64,000 nt of DNA from Melioribacteraceae bacterium 4301-Me (GCA_041538185.1 JBGORM010000003.1:1-64000); one strand, 5' to 3'. Counted from the stretch's first letter, positions 47,340 through 56,778 are shown. Numbers and translations are program-made. The notes: generated by a model from the letters alone, not told the origin.

Positions 47340-47810
47340 TTATTCAATTGACAAAATCTCAAATCTAATTATACCCGCTGGCACTTTGGCTTCTACAGTT
47401 TGTCCCACTTTAACACCCATCAATGCTTGTCCGACCGGTGATGATATGGAAATTTTTCCTTTTTCGAGGTCAGCTTCTTCTGGAGAAACTAATGTGTATC
47501 TAAATTTTTTCTTATTGTTCAAATTTAGCACTTCAAGAGTAGAGAGAATGTGGGACTGGTCTTTTGGCATGGCTGATAAATCTACAAGACGTGCCCTAGA
47601 AAGGATGTCTTCCAGTTTACTAATTTTCAGTTCGAGTAAACCCTGTTCCTCTTTTGCTGCGTCGTATTCTGCATTTTCCGAGAGGTCGCCATGAGAACGA
47701 GCCTCTGCAATTCTCTCTGCCATTTTTTTCCTGCCGTTGTTTTTTAGTTCTGCCAATTCTTTTTCCAATTCGTGCATTCTTTCCTTGCTTAGATATACAA
47801 AGTTGCTCAC
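47340..47810 (-). CDS. greA: Transcription elongation factor GreA
   Basis: The 156-residue protein has the GreA coiled coil with the acidic tip (RIAEARSHGDLSENAEYDAAKEEQ, seen at residues 34-57) and the C-terminal FKBP-like domain with ISSPVGQALMGVKVGQTV. It rescues backtracked RNA polymerase. The start codon is GTG at 47810, with AGGAG nine bases upstream. A terminator-like hairpin lies in its leader (47835-47875). Confidence 0.94.
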   Translation of the reverse strand: MSNFVYLSKERMHELEKELAELKNNGRKKMAERIAEARSHGDLSENAEYDAAKEEQGLLELKISKLEDILSRARLVDLSAMPKDQSHILSTLEVLNLNNKKKFRYTLVSPEEADLEKGKISISSPVGQALMGVKVGQTVEAKVPAGIIRFEILSIE

Positions 47811-47834
47811 AGTAAAACTCTCCTTTTAGTGGAT

Positions 47835-47875
47835 AAAAAAAATTGCCACTGTCCGTCAACAAAAGGACTGTGGCA
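47835..47875 (-). terminator. Terminator-like hairpin in the greA leader
   Basis: Read on the minus strand, TGCCACAGTCC (47875-47865) pairs with GGACAGTGGCA (47854-47844) with one internal mismatch and a ten-base loop, followed by A and then eight T (47842-47835). It ends only about 25 bases before the greA start, so it fits an attenuator or small leader RNA. In E. coli, greA also has a leader terminator that yields the GraL RNAs. Confidence 0.7.
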
Positions 47876-48196
47876 CTGAAAACTTAATGATTTTTAGAAA
47901 AGGATGCAATATTAATTCACAGTATATCTTACTAATTGTAATAACTCTTTAGAAATGCAATGAAATAAAATATGAAATTAGGGTTCACAAAAGTAATACT
48001 TCAAATAATATTCGATGAAGAACTTGTGCTTTATCACCTTATGAATTGAGTATTTTTAGAATACCACATATTGTTATTTATAAGTTTCATTGCAAAGAAA
48101 CCATGAATAATTTATTTTTAGTATTAAATGATATCCCAAAAGGAATCATTGTACAAACAAATTACCAAAAGTAATTTTTAAAATAAGAGGTTGAAA
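47876..48196. other. Divergent intergenic region between greA and the acyl-CoA dehydrogenase
   Basis: About 320 AT-rich bases that must hold both promoters. Only the AGAGG ribosome site (48186-48190) of the downstream gene can be assigned. Confidence 0.4.
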
Positions 48197-49339
48197 ATGA
48201 ATTTTGATTTTACAGAAGAACAACTGATGATTCAGCAAACCGCGAGAGAATTTGCGGAATCCGAAATAGCGCCTTCAGCAGTTGAAAGAGACAAAAACGG
48301 AGAGTTCCCTAAGGAAATAGTAAAGAAATTAGGTGAACTTGGCTTTATGGGGATGATGGTTTCACCGGAATGGGATGGAGCCGGCTTGGATACTGTTTCT
48401 TATGTGCTTGCAATGATTGAAATAAGTAAAGTTGATGCTAGCGTAGGAGTAATAATGTCGGTTAATAACTCACTTGTTTGTTTTGGCATTGAAAAATATG
48501 GCAGCGATTATATCAAAAACAAATACTTGAGACCATTAGCTAAAGGTGAAAAGTTAGGTGCATTCGCACTTTCTGAACCTGAAGCCGGCAGCGATGCAAC
48601 TCAACAACACACTTTAGCCCATAAAAACGGGAGTAAATGGGTTATTAATGGTATAAAAAATTGGATAACTAATGGTACAACTGCTGATTATTTTTTAGTT
48701 ATGGCTCAGACTGACAGAGAAAAAGCACATCACGGTATAACAACATTTTTGGTTGAAAAGGGTACGCCTGGATTTGCTCATGGCATAAAGGAAGATAAAC
48801 TAGGAATTAGAAGTTCTGATACCAGTTCATTAACTTTTGAAAATTGTGAAGTGCCTGAGGAAAATATAATTTGGGAAGTTGGGAAAGGTTTTAACTTTGC
48901 AATGGAAACATTAAACGGTGGAAGAATTGGTATAGCCGCTCAAGCAGTGGGCATTGCCGAAGCTTCTTTGGAAGCAGCTAAAAAATATTCTAAAGAACGT
49001 AAAGCATTTGGTACTCAAATAGCTAATCATCAAGCAATTCAATTTAAACTTGCTGATATGGCACTTAAAGTTGAAGCCGCAAAATTACTTACACTTCAAG
49101 CAGCAGCATTAAAAGATGCGGGTAAAAAATTTGTTAAAGAAGCTGCTATGGCTAAATTGTTCGCTTCTCAGATAGCCGTTGAATGTGCTCTTGAAGCTAT
49201 TCAAATTCATGGCGGCTATGGTTATGTTAGAGAGTACCTTGTGGAAAGATTCCTCCGCGATGCTAAAATAACTGAAATTTATGAAGGTACATCAGAAATA
49301 CAAAGAATTATAATAGCACGAGAATTGTTAAAAGATTAA
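48197..49339 (+). CDS. Acyl-CoA dehydrogenase
   Basis: About 380 residues. Family motifs: GAFALSEPEAGSDATQ (FAD/substrate region), the KNWITNGTTADYF block, the ERKAFGTQIANHQAIQFKLADM helix and, near the end, IQIHGGYGYVREYLVERFLRDAKI followed by the catalytic base in IYEGTSEIQRI. It most resembles short/medium-chain (butyryl-CoA) dehydrogenases. ATG 48197 is chosen because AGAGG lies six bases upstream; the TTG at 48191 is in frame but inside that spacing. No electron-transfer flavoprotein genes are nearby. Confidence 0.92.
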   Translation: MNFDFTEEQLMIQQTAREFAESEIAPSAVERDKNGEFPKEIVKKLGELGFMGMMVSPEWDGAGLDTVSYVLAMIEISKVDASVGVIMSVNNSLVCFGIEKYGSDYIKNKYLRPLAKGEKLGAFALSEPEAGSDATQQHTLAHKNGSKWVINGIKNWITNGTTADYFLVMAQTDREKAHHGITTFLVEKGTPGFAHGIKEDKLGIRSSDTSSLTFENCEVPEENIIWEVGKGFNFAMETLNGGRIGIAAQAVGIAEASLEAAKKYSKERKAFGTQIANHQAIQFKLADMALKVEAAKLLTLQAAALKDAGKKFVKEAAMAKLFASQIAVECALEAIQIHGGYGYVREYLVERFLRDAKITEIYEGTSEIQRIIIARELLKD

Positions 49340-49368
49340 CTCTATTTCTAAAAACTATTAATTGCTTC

Positions 49369-49827
49369 ATGAAAATTTTTATTTTGTTTTTTTCTCTTGC
49401 AGCTGCTGTTTATTCTCAGACAGACTGGGTAAGATGGAGCGGTAAAGAAATCTCTTATGAAATTAAAAATGATATTGGGAAAAATTATTCTATTGACTAT
49501 TCAAATCTTGAGACGAAATTAATAAGTGCTGCAAAAAATATTTATTACTTCTTAATTTCTGATTTAGATGGCGATAACTGTCCATTTTACCCCACCTGTT
49601 CTAATTTTTTTGTTGCTTCCGTTAAAAGTACAAATCTGCTTCAGGGACTACTGATGTTTGTAGATAGATTTACCCGTGATGTTAATCCTGTTAAGGGAAC
49701 AAATCATTACCCTTATTATATTACAGGAAAACTTTATGACCCTGTTTATAACTATACACTTGATTTTAGTAAAATAAAATATCAACCAGGTGGAATTATT
49801 ATTGATGAATTTTCTGAAAATAGATAA
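49369..49827 (+). CDS. YidD-like protein with signal peptide
   Basis: The 152-residue product has a signal peptide (MKIFILFFSLAAAVYS). The C-terminal part contains the YidD motif CPFYPTCSNFFVASVKSTNLLQG (about residues 71-93), the core of the membrane-insertion efficiency factor family. Typical YidD is 70-90 residues without signal peptide and lies between rnpA and yidC; this one has about 60 extra N-terminal residues and is followed by two TPR proteins. It may be an exported relative with another role. Confidence 0.65.
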   Translation: MKIFILFFSLAAAVYSQTDWVRWSGKEISYEIKNDIGKNYSIDYSNLETKLISAAKNIYYFLISDLDGDNCPFYPTCSNFFVASVKSTNLLQGLLMFVDRFTRDVNPVKGTNHYPYYITGKLYDPVYNYTLDFSKIKYQPGGIIIDEFSENR

Positions 49828-50707
49828 AATCCATTTATACTCTTTGCTTACATTGTTGTCATTTCTCTTTTGTCCAATATTTACAGAGAATGTTTTTCCC
49901 CAAGCCCTAAAGGAAGACTTTTTTTCTCCATTGAATAGATTGAAATTTGCCAACTATCTCTTTTCTCAATCAGATTATTTAAGAGCAGCTGAAGAATATC
50001 GTGCCTTTCTTAAAGAGGAGTCAAACGATACGGCAAGATTTAAACTTGCTGAATCCTTATTAAATATTTCTCGTTTTAGTGAAGCAGCCGATCATTTTAA
50101 AGAAATTTTTTTTAATAGAGATTTAGGAGACTATGCTAAATTAGAATTTTATCGCTCATTGTTTTTAAGCAGAAATTATTCTTTTTTTAGACAAACTGTT
50201 AATCAGGAAAATTATTTGCCTGAAAAATTTTTATTAGAAGTAAAAAGATTAGGTGCAATTTCTTATTTTTTTGATAATATCTCGTTGCCCGACAGTACTG
50301 CCTTTTTACAGTATTTTATTAGTGACTCTGTTAAATCAAAAATAAAAGATTTTTATTTGCGGAAAAAATTTCCATCTTATAAAAGTCCCTTAAAAGCCTC
50401 TCTTTTATCAGCGGTTTTGCCAGGTTCAGGGAAAATTTATTCAGGTCAAATTAGTGATGGCATTACAGCATTTGTAGCAACAAGTATATTGACATTTTTA
50501 GCAATAGATAATTTTAATGCATCGCATAGATTTCGGGGCTGGCTTTTTAGTGGTCTTGCTCTGCTTAGCTATGCGGGAAACATTTATGGTTCGGCTGCTT
50601 CGGCTCAACTTTATAATGCAGAAATTAGGTTCAATCTCGATAAAGAAATAAAGTTGTATTTTGAAAAACGAAACTATTTTTTGCCATCAATTGATTTTAT
50701 TAAATAA
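49805..50707 (+). CDS. TPR-containing membrane protein of unknown function
   Basis: About 300 residues with a signal-like N-terminus (LYSLLTLLSFLFCPIFTENVF), TPR-like helices (about residues 35-120: DYLRAAEEYRAFLKEES, ISRFSEAADHFKEIF) and a C-terminal module ASLLSAVLPGSGKIYSGQISDG followed by membrane segments. The same module, PGAGQIYTG, is in the next gene. The ATG at 49805 has GGTGG upstream; an ATG at 49790 is also in frame. It overlaps the YidD-like gene, so they form an operon. Function unknown. Confidence 0.6.
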   Translation: MNFLKIDKIHLYSLLTLLSFLFCPIFTENVFPQALKEDFFSPLNRLKFANYLFSQSDYLRAAEEYRAFLKEESNDTARFKLAESLLNISRFSEAADHFKEIFFNRDLGDYAKLEFYRSLFLSRNYSFFRQTVNQENYLPEKFLLEVKRLGAISYFFDNISLPDSTAFLQYFISDSVKSKIKDFYLRKKFPSYKSPLKASLLSAVLPGSGKIYSGQISDGITAFVATSILTFLAIDNFNASHRFRGWLFSGLALLSYAGNIYGSAASAQLYNAEIRFNLDKEIKLYFEKRNYFLPSIDFIK

Positions 50708-50719
50708 GGAACTGGTCTT

Positions 50720-51562
50720 TTGAAAGTTATTAATCAAAGCATATTTTTCTTAGTATTCATAGCTATATTCACTGATTTATTTTCCCAAAACAAATTGAAA
50801 TTACAATTTGACTATGCAAATAAACTGTTCGCTGCACATCAATATTTTGATGCTATCACAGAATATAAACGATTACAATTTTTTGATACTGCAAAACAAT
50901 ACGCTTACCAAACAAATTATCAAATAGCTATGTGTTATAAATTGGGTGCTCATTTTGACAATGCTATAAAATATTTTTTTATTTCAGAGCAAAACGCGAT
51001 TACAACCCAACAGAAATTTAATTCGAAGATTCAAATAATTAGGACCAATATACTAAGAAGAACAACAGAAGAAGCGCTACAATTATTGGATAGTCTCGAT
51101 AATAATGTTCTGTATGATACAAAAAAAGACACAATTAATTATTGGCGCGGCTGGGCATTTATTTTTGCAAATGAATGGGAAAAAGCAGCAAATAGCTTCG
51201 CTAAAATAGATAATCAACATCCGCTAAAAATAATTTGCCAGCGTGTTGATAAAGAAAAATATTCAGTTACTTTTGCAAAGGTAATTTCTTATATTTTGCC
51301 TGGTGCGGGGCAAATTTATACGGGGCATATTTTATCTGGCTTGATGTCTTTAAGCTGGAATTTGCTTGCAGGTTATTGGACAGTTAATTCGTTCGTTTCA
51401 AATCGCATATTTGATGGCTTTGTAGTTGGTGATTTAGTATGGTTAAGATTTTATAGAGGCAATATTCAAAATGCAGAAAAGTTTGCTGTTCAAAAAAATA
51501 TTGACATAGCAAATAAAACCCTTCGTTATCTGCAAACACAATATGAGGGTATTAAGCCATGA
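50720..51562 (+). CDS. TPR-containing membrane protein, paralogue of the preceding gene
   Basis: The 280-residue protein starts with TTG (AAGGA eight bases upstream) and has a signal peptide (SIFFLVFIAIFTDLFS), TPR-like helices (residues about 30-160) and the C-terminal ISYILPGAGQIYTGHILSGLM membrane module shared with the gene at 49805. It overlaps the ACT-domain gene by ATGA. Function unknown; the co-transcription with a YidD-like gene hints at the cell envelope. Confidence 0.6.
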   Translation: MKVINQSIFFLVFIAIFTDLFSQNKLKLQFDYANKLFAAHQYFDAITEYKRLQFFDTAKQYAYQTNYQIAMCYKLGAHFDNAIKYFFISEQNAITTQQKFNSKIQIIRTNILRRTTEEALQLLDSLDNNVLYDTKKDTINYWRGWAFIFANEWEKAANSFAKIDNQHPLKIICQRVDKEKYSVTFAKVISYILPGAGQIYTGHILSGLMSLSWNLLAGYWTVNSFVSNRIFDGFVVGDLVWLRFYRGNIQNAEKFAVQKNIDIANKTLRYLQTQYEGIKP

Positions 51563-51987
51563 AGTTAAAAGAAGAAGAAATTAGAAAAATTACGCTCGAT
51601 ACTATTGCCGAATTAGGAGAGGATGCAACCCCAGAATTAGTAAAACAAAAAGTTAGAGAAAAAATTGAAAAACTTGCTGATAACAATATTTCTTTTTCTA
51701 AGCCTGATACTTCCTCTGGCCGAGTAATTTTAACTGCATTTGGCTTAAATAAACCAGGCATTGTTGCCGCTATTACAAAATCAATTGCTGAGTCCAACTG
51801 CGATATTCAGGATCTTTCACAAAAATTAATGGGTGATTTTTTTACAATGATTATGATAGTAGACCTTTCTACCTCGCCGAAAGATTTGAAAGCCTTGCAA
51901 GAAGAAATGGCTAAAGTTGCAGATGAATTAAAAATAAAAATTTATCTGCAACATGAAGATGTTTTTAAATATATGCACCGAATCTAA
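51559..51987 (+). CDS. ACT-domain protein (UPF0237-like) with N-terminal extension
   Basis: The 142-residue product has an ACT domain (about residues 52-135: VILTAFGLNKPGIVAAITKSI, CDIQDLSQKLMGDFFTMIMIVDL), as in UPF0237 proteins, which are normally about 90 residues. An extra helical region of about 45 residues precedes it (EEEIRKITLDTIAELGEDAT). The next gene encodes UPF0210, the usual partner. A small-molecule-binding role is inferred from the ACT fold. Confidence 0.82.
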   Translation: MKLKEEEIRKITLDTIAELGEDATPELVKQKVREKIEKLADNNISFSKPDTSSGRVILTAFGLNKPGIVAAITKSIAESNCDIQDLSQKLMGDFFTMIMIVDLSTSPKDLKALQEEMAKVADELKIKIYLQHEDVFKYMHRI

Positions 51988-52053
51988 AATTAAATGTGCG
52001 TTAAAAAGTCTTGTTAATAAATTTTCAGTCTAAAACAAATTGTAGCCTGATAT

Positions 52054-53415
52054 ATGCCTTACGAATTTGAAGAAATAATTGAAACAATTCGAATGACCGA
52101 AATTGAACATTTCGATATTCGAACTGTTACATTAGGTATTAGTCTGCGTGATTGTTATGATAGAAATATTGAAATAGCAAAACAAAAAATTTATGATAAG
52201 ATTTTGAAATATGGTAAGAATCACGTTAAACTTGCAAAAGAAGTAGAATCGCAATTTGGAATTTCAATTGCTAATAGGAGAATATCTGTTACACCAATTT
52301 CAATTCCTTTTGATTCGTTTGGTTATTATGAATTTATTGAAATAGCTAAAATTATGGATAAAGCTGCTGAAGAAATTGGGATTGATTATATCGCTGGCTT
52401 TTCGGCATTGGTTCAAAAAGGCATGACAAACGGAGAACGAGAATTGATTAAATCAATTCCCGATGCCATTTCTTCAACTAAAAGAGTTTGCTCAAGCGTT
52501 AACGTTGCATCTACTAAAGCTGGTATTAACATGGATGCGGTTCTAATGATGGCAGATGTTATTAAATCCACCGCAGAAAAAACAAAAGAAAATGACTCTA
52601 TCGGCTGTGCTAAACTTGTTGTTTTTGCAAATGCTGTGGAAGATAACCCCTTTGTTGCCGGTGCTTTTCATGGGGTAAGTGAACCAGAGGTTGCGCTAAA
52701 TGTTGGTATTAGTGGCCCTGGTGTAGTCTTAGATGCAATTAGAGAAGCTGGTAAGGTCGACCTTCAAATGCTTTCAGAAGTAATTAAAAAAACTATTTTC
52801 AAAATTACACGAGCTGGTGAACTAATCGGAAGAAAATTAGCTGAAAAGCTAAATGTAAGTTTTGGAATAGTCGATATTTCTTTAGCTCCAACTCCAGCAG
52901 AAGGAGATAGTATTGCGGAAATATTAAAAGCAATGGGAGTCGAAGATGTAGGAGCACCTGGCACCACTGCTGCTCTTGCGATGTTGAACGACTCTGTAAA
53001 AAAAGCTGGATTGATGGCAAGTTCTTCTGTCGGCGGCATGAGCGGCGCTTTTATCCCTGTAAGCGAAGATGCCGGCATGATTAAAGCTGCACAATTAGGC
53101 CATTTGACAATTGAAAAACTTGAAGCTATGACCGCTGTATGCTCGGTGGGACTGGATATGATTGCTGTTCCAGGTGATACATCATCTGCTACTATAGCTG
53201 GAATTATAGCTGATGAATGTGCTATCGGCGTGATAAATGATAAGACTACCGCCGTAAGAATAATACCGGCTTTTGGTAAAAAAGTCGGTGATTTCGTTGA
53301 CTATGGCGGACTGCTAGGCAAAGCGCCTATAATGAAAGTGAGCCAACTTAGTTGTAATAACTTTGTTGGAAGAGGCGGCAGAATTCCTGCACCCTCGAGA
53401 AGTTTAACAAATTGA
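52054..53415 (+). CDS. PFL/DUF711 family protein (UPF0210)
   Basis: The 453-residue protein begins with [29 protein letters not shown] and has glycine-rich family blocks ([36 protein letters not shown]) and a C-terminal [15 protein letters not shown]. The fold is related to glycyl-radical enzymes, but no catalytic role has been settled. It follows the UPF0237-like gene after 66 bases, a conserved pair. Confidence 0.9.
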   Translation: MPYEFEEIIETIRMTEIEHFDIRTVTLGISLRDCYDRNIEIAKQKIYDKILKYGKNHVKLAKEVESQFGISIANRRISVTPISIPFDSFGYYEFIEIAKIMDKAAEEIGIDYIAGFSALVQKGMTNGERELIKSIPDAISSTKRVCSSVNVASTKAGINMDAVLMMADVIKSTAEKTKENDSIGCAKLVVFANAVEDNPFVAGAFHGVSEPEVALNVGISGPGVVLDAIREAGKVDLQMLSEVIKKTIFKITRAGELIGRKLAEKLNVSFGIVDISLAPTPAEGDSIAEILKAMGVEDVGAPGTTAALAMLNDSVKKAGLMASSSVGGMSGAFIPVSEDAGMIKAAQLGHLTIEKLEAMTAVCSVGLDMIAVPGDTSSATIAGIIADECAIGVINDKTTAVRIIPAFGKKVGDFVDYGGLLGKAPIMKVSQLSCNNFVGRGGRIPAPSRSLTN

Positions 53416-53493
53416 ATCGGAATGATTTCTTGCTGAATTATATTTCCATAAAGGACAGTAAATTTTTTAATGAAAATTATTTGAGGAGGTATA

Positions 53494-54102
53494 ATGAAAA
53501 ATAAAGGACTATTAATCGGCTGCAGCGTGGGAGCTTTTATTCTAATAATAATTGGAATCTTTGTAATATGGGGAATTAGTACTTACAATAAGCTAGTTAG
53601 TTTAAATGAAGGAGTTAATCAAGCGTGGGGACAAGTTGAAAATGTCTACCAAAGAAGAGCCGACCTTATACCAAATTTGGTTGCTACAGTTAAAGGTGTA
53701 GCTAATTTTGAAAAGGAAACTTACACTGCAGTTACTGAAGCTAGAGCTCGGGTTGGACAAATAAAATTATCTGCCGATCAATTAAGTGACCCCCAAGCTT
53801 TTCAAAAGTTTCAACAAGCTCAAGATAATCTGGGTAATGCTATTTCGCGGTTGTTAGTAGTTTCTGAAAATTATCCCCAATTAAAAGCAAACGAAAATTT
53901 CTTAACCTTACAAGCTCAACTGGAAGGAACTGAAAATAGAATAACAGTAGAAAGACAAAAATTTAACCAAGTCGTACAGTCCTATAACACTGCTATTAAA
54001 AAGTTCCCAGCTAATTTTATTGCAAATATGACTGGCTTCAGGGAAAAACAATATTTTAAAGCTCAAGAAGGTGCTGAACAAGCACCTAAAGTACAATTTT
54101 GA
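53494..54102 (+). CDS. LemA family protein
   Basis: The 202-residue product has one N-terminal membrane segment (residues 8-28) and the LemA signature NEGVNQAWGQVENVYQRRADLIPNLV (seen at residues 39-63) followed by long helices (SENYPQLKANENFLTLQAQLEGTENRI). AGGAGGT lies six bases before the ATG. The LemA-TPM pair with the next gene is common. The role is unclear. Confidence 0.92.
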   Translation: MKNKGLLIGCSVGAFILIIIGIFVIWGISTYNKLVSLNEGVNQAWGQVENVYQRRADLIPNLVATVKGVANFEKETYTAVTEARARVGQIKLSADQLSDPQAFQKFQQAQDNLGNAISRLLVVSENYPQLKANENFLTLQAQLEGTENRITVERQKFNQVVQSYNTAIKKFPANFIANMTGFREKQYFKAQEGAEQAPKVQF

Positions 54103-54137
54103 ATTCAGAATTCAGAATGCAGAATAAAGGAGTGAAA

Positions 54138-54851
54138 TTGTTTAGAAAATTTTTATTGAGTTGCTTTATCCCATTGTTTCTGTACGCTCAACCAGAGATA
54201 CCACAGTTGAAGTATTATGCAAATGATTTTACTGGTACATTGTCAAATTCTCAATTATACGATTTGAATTCATTATTAAAATCTTTTGACGATTCAACCT
54301 CTACTCAAATTGTATTTCTTATGATACCAACCTTAAACGGTTACCCTATTGAAGATTATACTTATAAAGTTGCGTCAGAAAATAAAATTGGAACTGAAAA
54401 AAATAATAATGGTGTGCTTTTTTTTGTCGCTAAAAATGATAGAAAGATGAGAATTGAAGTTGGATATGGTTTAGAAGCTGTATTACCTGATGCTCTTGCA
54501 AGTTCAATTTTAAGAAATGAAGTTAGACCTTACTTTATTAACGATGATTATTATGATGGGATTAAAGCAGGGTTAAAAACTATTATAGATGCGACTAAGG
54601 GTGAATACAAAAACAGTAAAAAGAACGAAGATGAAAAAATAGGTTTTCCATTTATTTACTTAATTTTGTTCTTGATAATTTTTTTGTTATCTGGAAGGAG
54701 AGGCGGCGGATTAGGCACCTGGCTGCTATTAGGTTCTATCTTAGGTAGTAGTGGTAGAAGAGGTGGTGGTGGATTTGGAGGCGGAGGATTTGGTGGATTT
54801 TCTGGAGGTGGCGGTTCTTTTGGTGGCGGCGGCGCAAGCGGAAGTTGGTAA
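54138..54851 (+). CDS. TPM domain protein with Gly-rich tail (YgcG type)
   Basis: About 238 residues: a signal peptide (FRKFLLSCFIPLFLYA), a TPM domain (about residues 20-150: YYANDFTGTLSNSQLYDLN, EVGYGLEAVLPDALAS), a membrane segment (FIYLILFLIIFLLS) and a glycine/phenylalanine/serine tail (GGGGFGGGGFGGFSGGG). TTG 54138 is preferred because AAGGAG is five bases upstream; the frame is open from 54099, but the first codons there come from a GAATTCA repeat. The gene follows lemA directly. Confidence 0.85.
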   Translation: MFRKFLLSCFIPLFLYAQPEIPQLKYYANDFTGTLSNSQLYDLNSLLKSFDDSTSTQIVFLMIPTLNGYPIEDYTYKVASENKIGTEKNNNGVLFFVAKNDRKMRIEVGYGLEAVLPDALASSILRNEVRPYFINDDYYDGIKAGLKTIIDATKGEYKNSKKNEDEKIGFPFIYLILFLIIFLLSGRRGGGLGTWLLLGSILGSSGRRGGGGFGGGGFGGFSGGGGSFGGGGASGSW

Positions 54852-55217
54852 AAAAAGATTACTTATCAATTATTGCTTGAAGTTCACTGCTGGTTTTCTT
54901 ATTATTTGATTGATTTTGAAAAGATGTTTTTAATCCAATTACTTAATTGGCTATTTTTAATCTTGATTAAATAAAGGCTATCCATAGCAGGTTTTTCATG
55001 TTTTTGCGCTTTAGTTTTTAAATAAGCTCTATATGTGACAGCTCAGTGAATGGTTACTTAGTTAGGAAATACCTGCCTGGTGTTAAAAAATGATAAGAAA
55101 TCACTTGCTTTAAAAACTATTTGTAACAAGTGCAAATTTTGAAAAAATAGCTGAGTAAGTAGATTTTTATACTAACATGTCCTTAACTAAACTTTTAATA
55201 ATACAGGAGATTCTACC
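54852..55217. other. Non-coding gap of about 366 bases
   Basis: AT-rich spacer between the TPM gene and ferredoxin. It must contain the ferredoxin promoter; an AGGAG ribosome site lies at 55204-55208. No RNA gene or strong repeat was seen. Confidence 0.4.
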
Positions 55218-55550
55218 ATGTCTATTATGATAACTGATGAATGCATAAACTGCGGAGCATGCGAGCCTGAATGCCCAAATACTGCAATCTATGAGGGAGG
55301 TGCAAATTGGGAATTAGGTGGAAAAACATATGGTCCTGATGACCCAGCTCCATCTGGTGCAACAGGATTCTTTTCTAACGATTACTTTTATATTGTTCCT
55401 GATAAGTGCACTGAATGCGTAGGATTTCATGATGAACCACAATGTGCAGCAGTTTGCCCTGTAGATTGTTGCATACCCGATCCAAAACACGTTGAATCAA
55501 AAGAAGAATTATTGGCTAAGAAAGAAAAGCTCGATGCAATGGGAAGATAA
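55218..55550 (+). CDS. 4Fe-4S ferredoxin, Chlorobium/YfhL-like
   Basis: The 110-residue protein binds two [4Fe-4S] clusters: [12 protein letters not shown] near the N-terminus and [22 protein letters not shown] with the enlarged C-x2-C-x8-C-x3-C spacing seen in YfhL and green-sulfur-bacterial ferredoxins. A loop of about 30 residues separates the two ([15 protein letters not shown]), longer than in Chlorobium ferredoxins. It carries electrons for low-potential metabolism. A clear terminator follows. Confidence 0.93.
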   Translation: MSIMITDECINCGACEPECPNTAIYEGGANWELGGKTYGPDDPAPSGATGFFSNDYFYIVPDKCTECVGFHDEPQCAAVCPVDCCIPDPKHVESKEELLAKKEKLDAMGR

Positions 55551-55604
55551 AGTTTCCATTTCAATTGAAGTGTAAAGAAAAATGTTTCTAATTTGTTAAA
55601 AAAG

Positions 55605-55643
55605 AGGCTGACTCAAAATTCCAACTTTTTGAGCAGCCTTTTT
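55605..55643 (+). terminator. Rho-independent terminator after ferredoxin
   Basis: AGGCTGACTCAAAA (55605-55618) pairs with TTTTGAGCAGCCT (55627-55639) with one bulged A, followed by TTTT. Confidence 0.8.
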
Positions 55644-55759
55644 AGTTTATACCCAAATCTATAAAATTATTAGGAATGAATTCATTGTGAAAATCTGCCT
55701 ATTGGCAGTGTAGGGTATCAATCTCCAACAAAAAAGTTCTACCATTTTTCTTTCATTAG

Positions 55760-55990
55760 AGATTGCTTCGGTTGCCTTAATGAAAAGTGCAATGAGCTCC
55801 CTCGCAACGACAGTAATTCTTATGTTGTTACTTCCCGTGTTTTTGTGACCGCCGCTAAAAATAAATAACCCCCTTGCAGTCATTGCGAACGAACGAAGCG
55901 AATAAAGCAATACCAAGCACAAAATTGTGCCGACCATCTTAATGCTAGTGATTACTTCGCCCCGATAAAGTCAGGAGTCACAAAGACAGT
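55760..55990. repeat. Dispersed intergenic repeat with inverted units
   Basis: GATTGCTTCG (55761-55770) and TCGCAACGAC (55802-55811) form a unit whose reverse complement resembles GTCATTGCGA (55879-55888) with AAAGCAAT (55904-55911) downstream; GATTACTTCG (55950-55959) adds a third end. Such TCATTGCGA...GAAGCAAT elements are common dispersed repeats in many genomes. Short open frames crossing this stretch are not genes. Confidence 0.55.
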
Positions 55991-56416
55991 ATCTTTTTAG
56001 TTTTGTCAACTTATGAAAACAGATGTGAGGCCAAGGCCCCTTCGCCCAATCATTTTTATAAAATTCAGAGTGGCTCAACCTTATTACTTTATTGTAGAAT
56101 AACGACTAAAGACAATTAGAACAGAAAAAGTAAGAATAAAGTAAAGAGAAGAATTTATAAATAAAAAAGATAAATAAAGATAGTATGTAGAAAAGTGACA
56201 AGTAAAGGTGAATATATAATTTTCTAATGCTTAGGTTGGGATAAATGATATTAAACATTCTCTTTTTAACAGCTATTTTGTTGCATAGTTATTTTGGTTT
56301 TAGAAAATTGTTGTCAGATTTACAGCATTTCAATGTAAAATATCTGTCCAATATATTTTTTATTTCGTCCCTAAATGGACTTAATCTATTTCTCTGTTCT
56401 TTATCCTATAAATATT

Positions 56417-56619
56417 TTGTCCTGAGGGGACAATAAAGCTTTGATTATCCTTAAACCAATCTAATCCCTTTAGGGATTATATAGTTATAGAATAAATAAA
56501 TATCAAACTTAAGTTAAAAGTCCCGTAGGGACGAGATAGGGACTGATTTACAAGACAAGTAGAGCAGTCCAAAATCTTGAAGTTTTCTAAATTTATTTGG
56601 CAATTCATCCCTTCGGGAT
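56417..56619. repeat. Cluster of four small hairpins with CC...GG stems
   Basis: Four short perfect inverted repeats occur within 200 bases: TTGTCC/GGACAA (56418-56433), TAATCCC-TTTA-GGGATTA (56462-56479), GTCCC-GTA-GGGAC (56520-56532) and ATCCC-TTC-GGGAT (56607-56619). The stems share the (T)CCC/GGG(A) core but differ in loop and flank. They resemble REP-like palindromes. No gene is supported between 55650 and 56778. Confidence 0.7.
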
Positions 56620-56778
56620 TTGATTCCAAAATTATTTTGGACAGCATTGATAAAAGTGTATTGGCAAGAATAAAAATTATAACTTGTTTTTCCCGCTACT
56701 TCTATTATTTTTATATTTAAATGAAAAGTTAATTACTTTTTGAAAATAATAAATAGTCAATAATAAAAAAGTGTTGAT

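Noticed and set aside
55659..55937. Open frame on the minus strand in the repeat region
   Set aside because: It is made of dispersed-repeat sequence (TCATTGCGA/GAAGCAAT units) and has no protein-like features.
56245..56436. Possible 63-residue membrane protein
   Set aside because: Its end runs into the first palindrome of the repeat cluster, there is no ribosome site and no recognisable family; it is probably repeat sequence that happens to be open.
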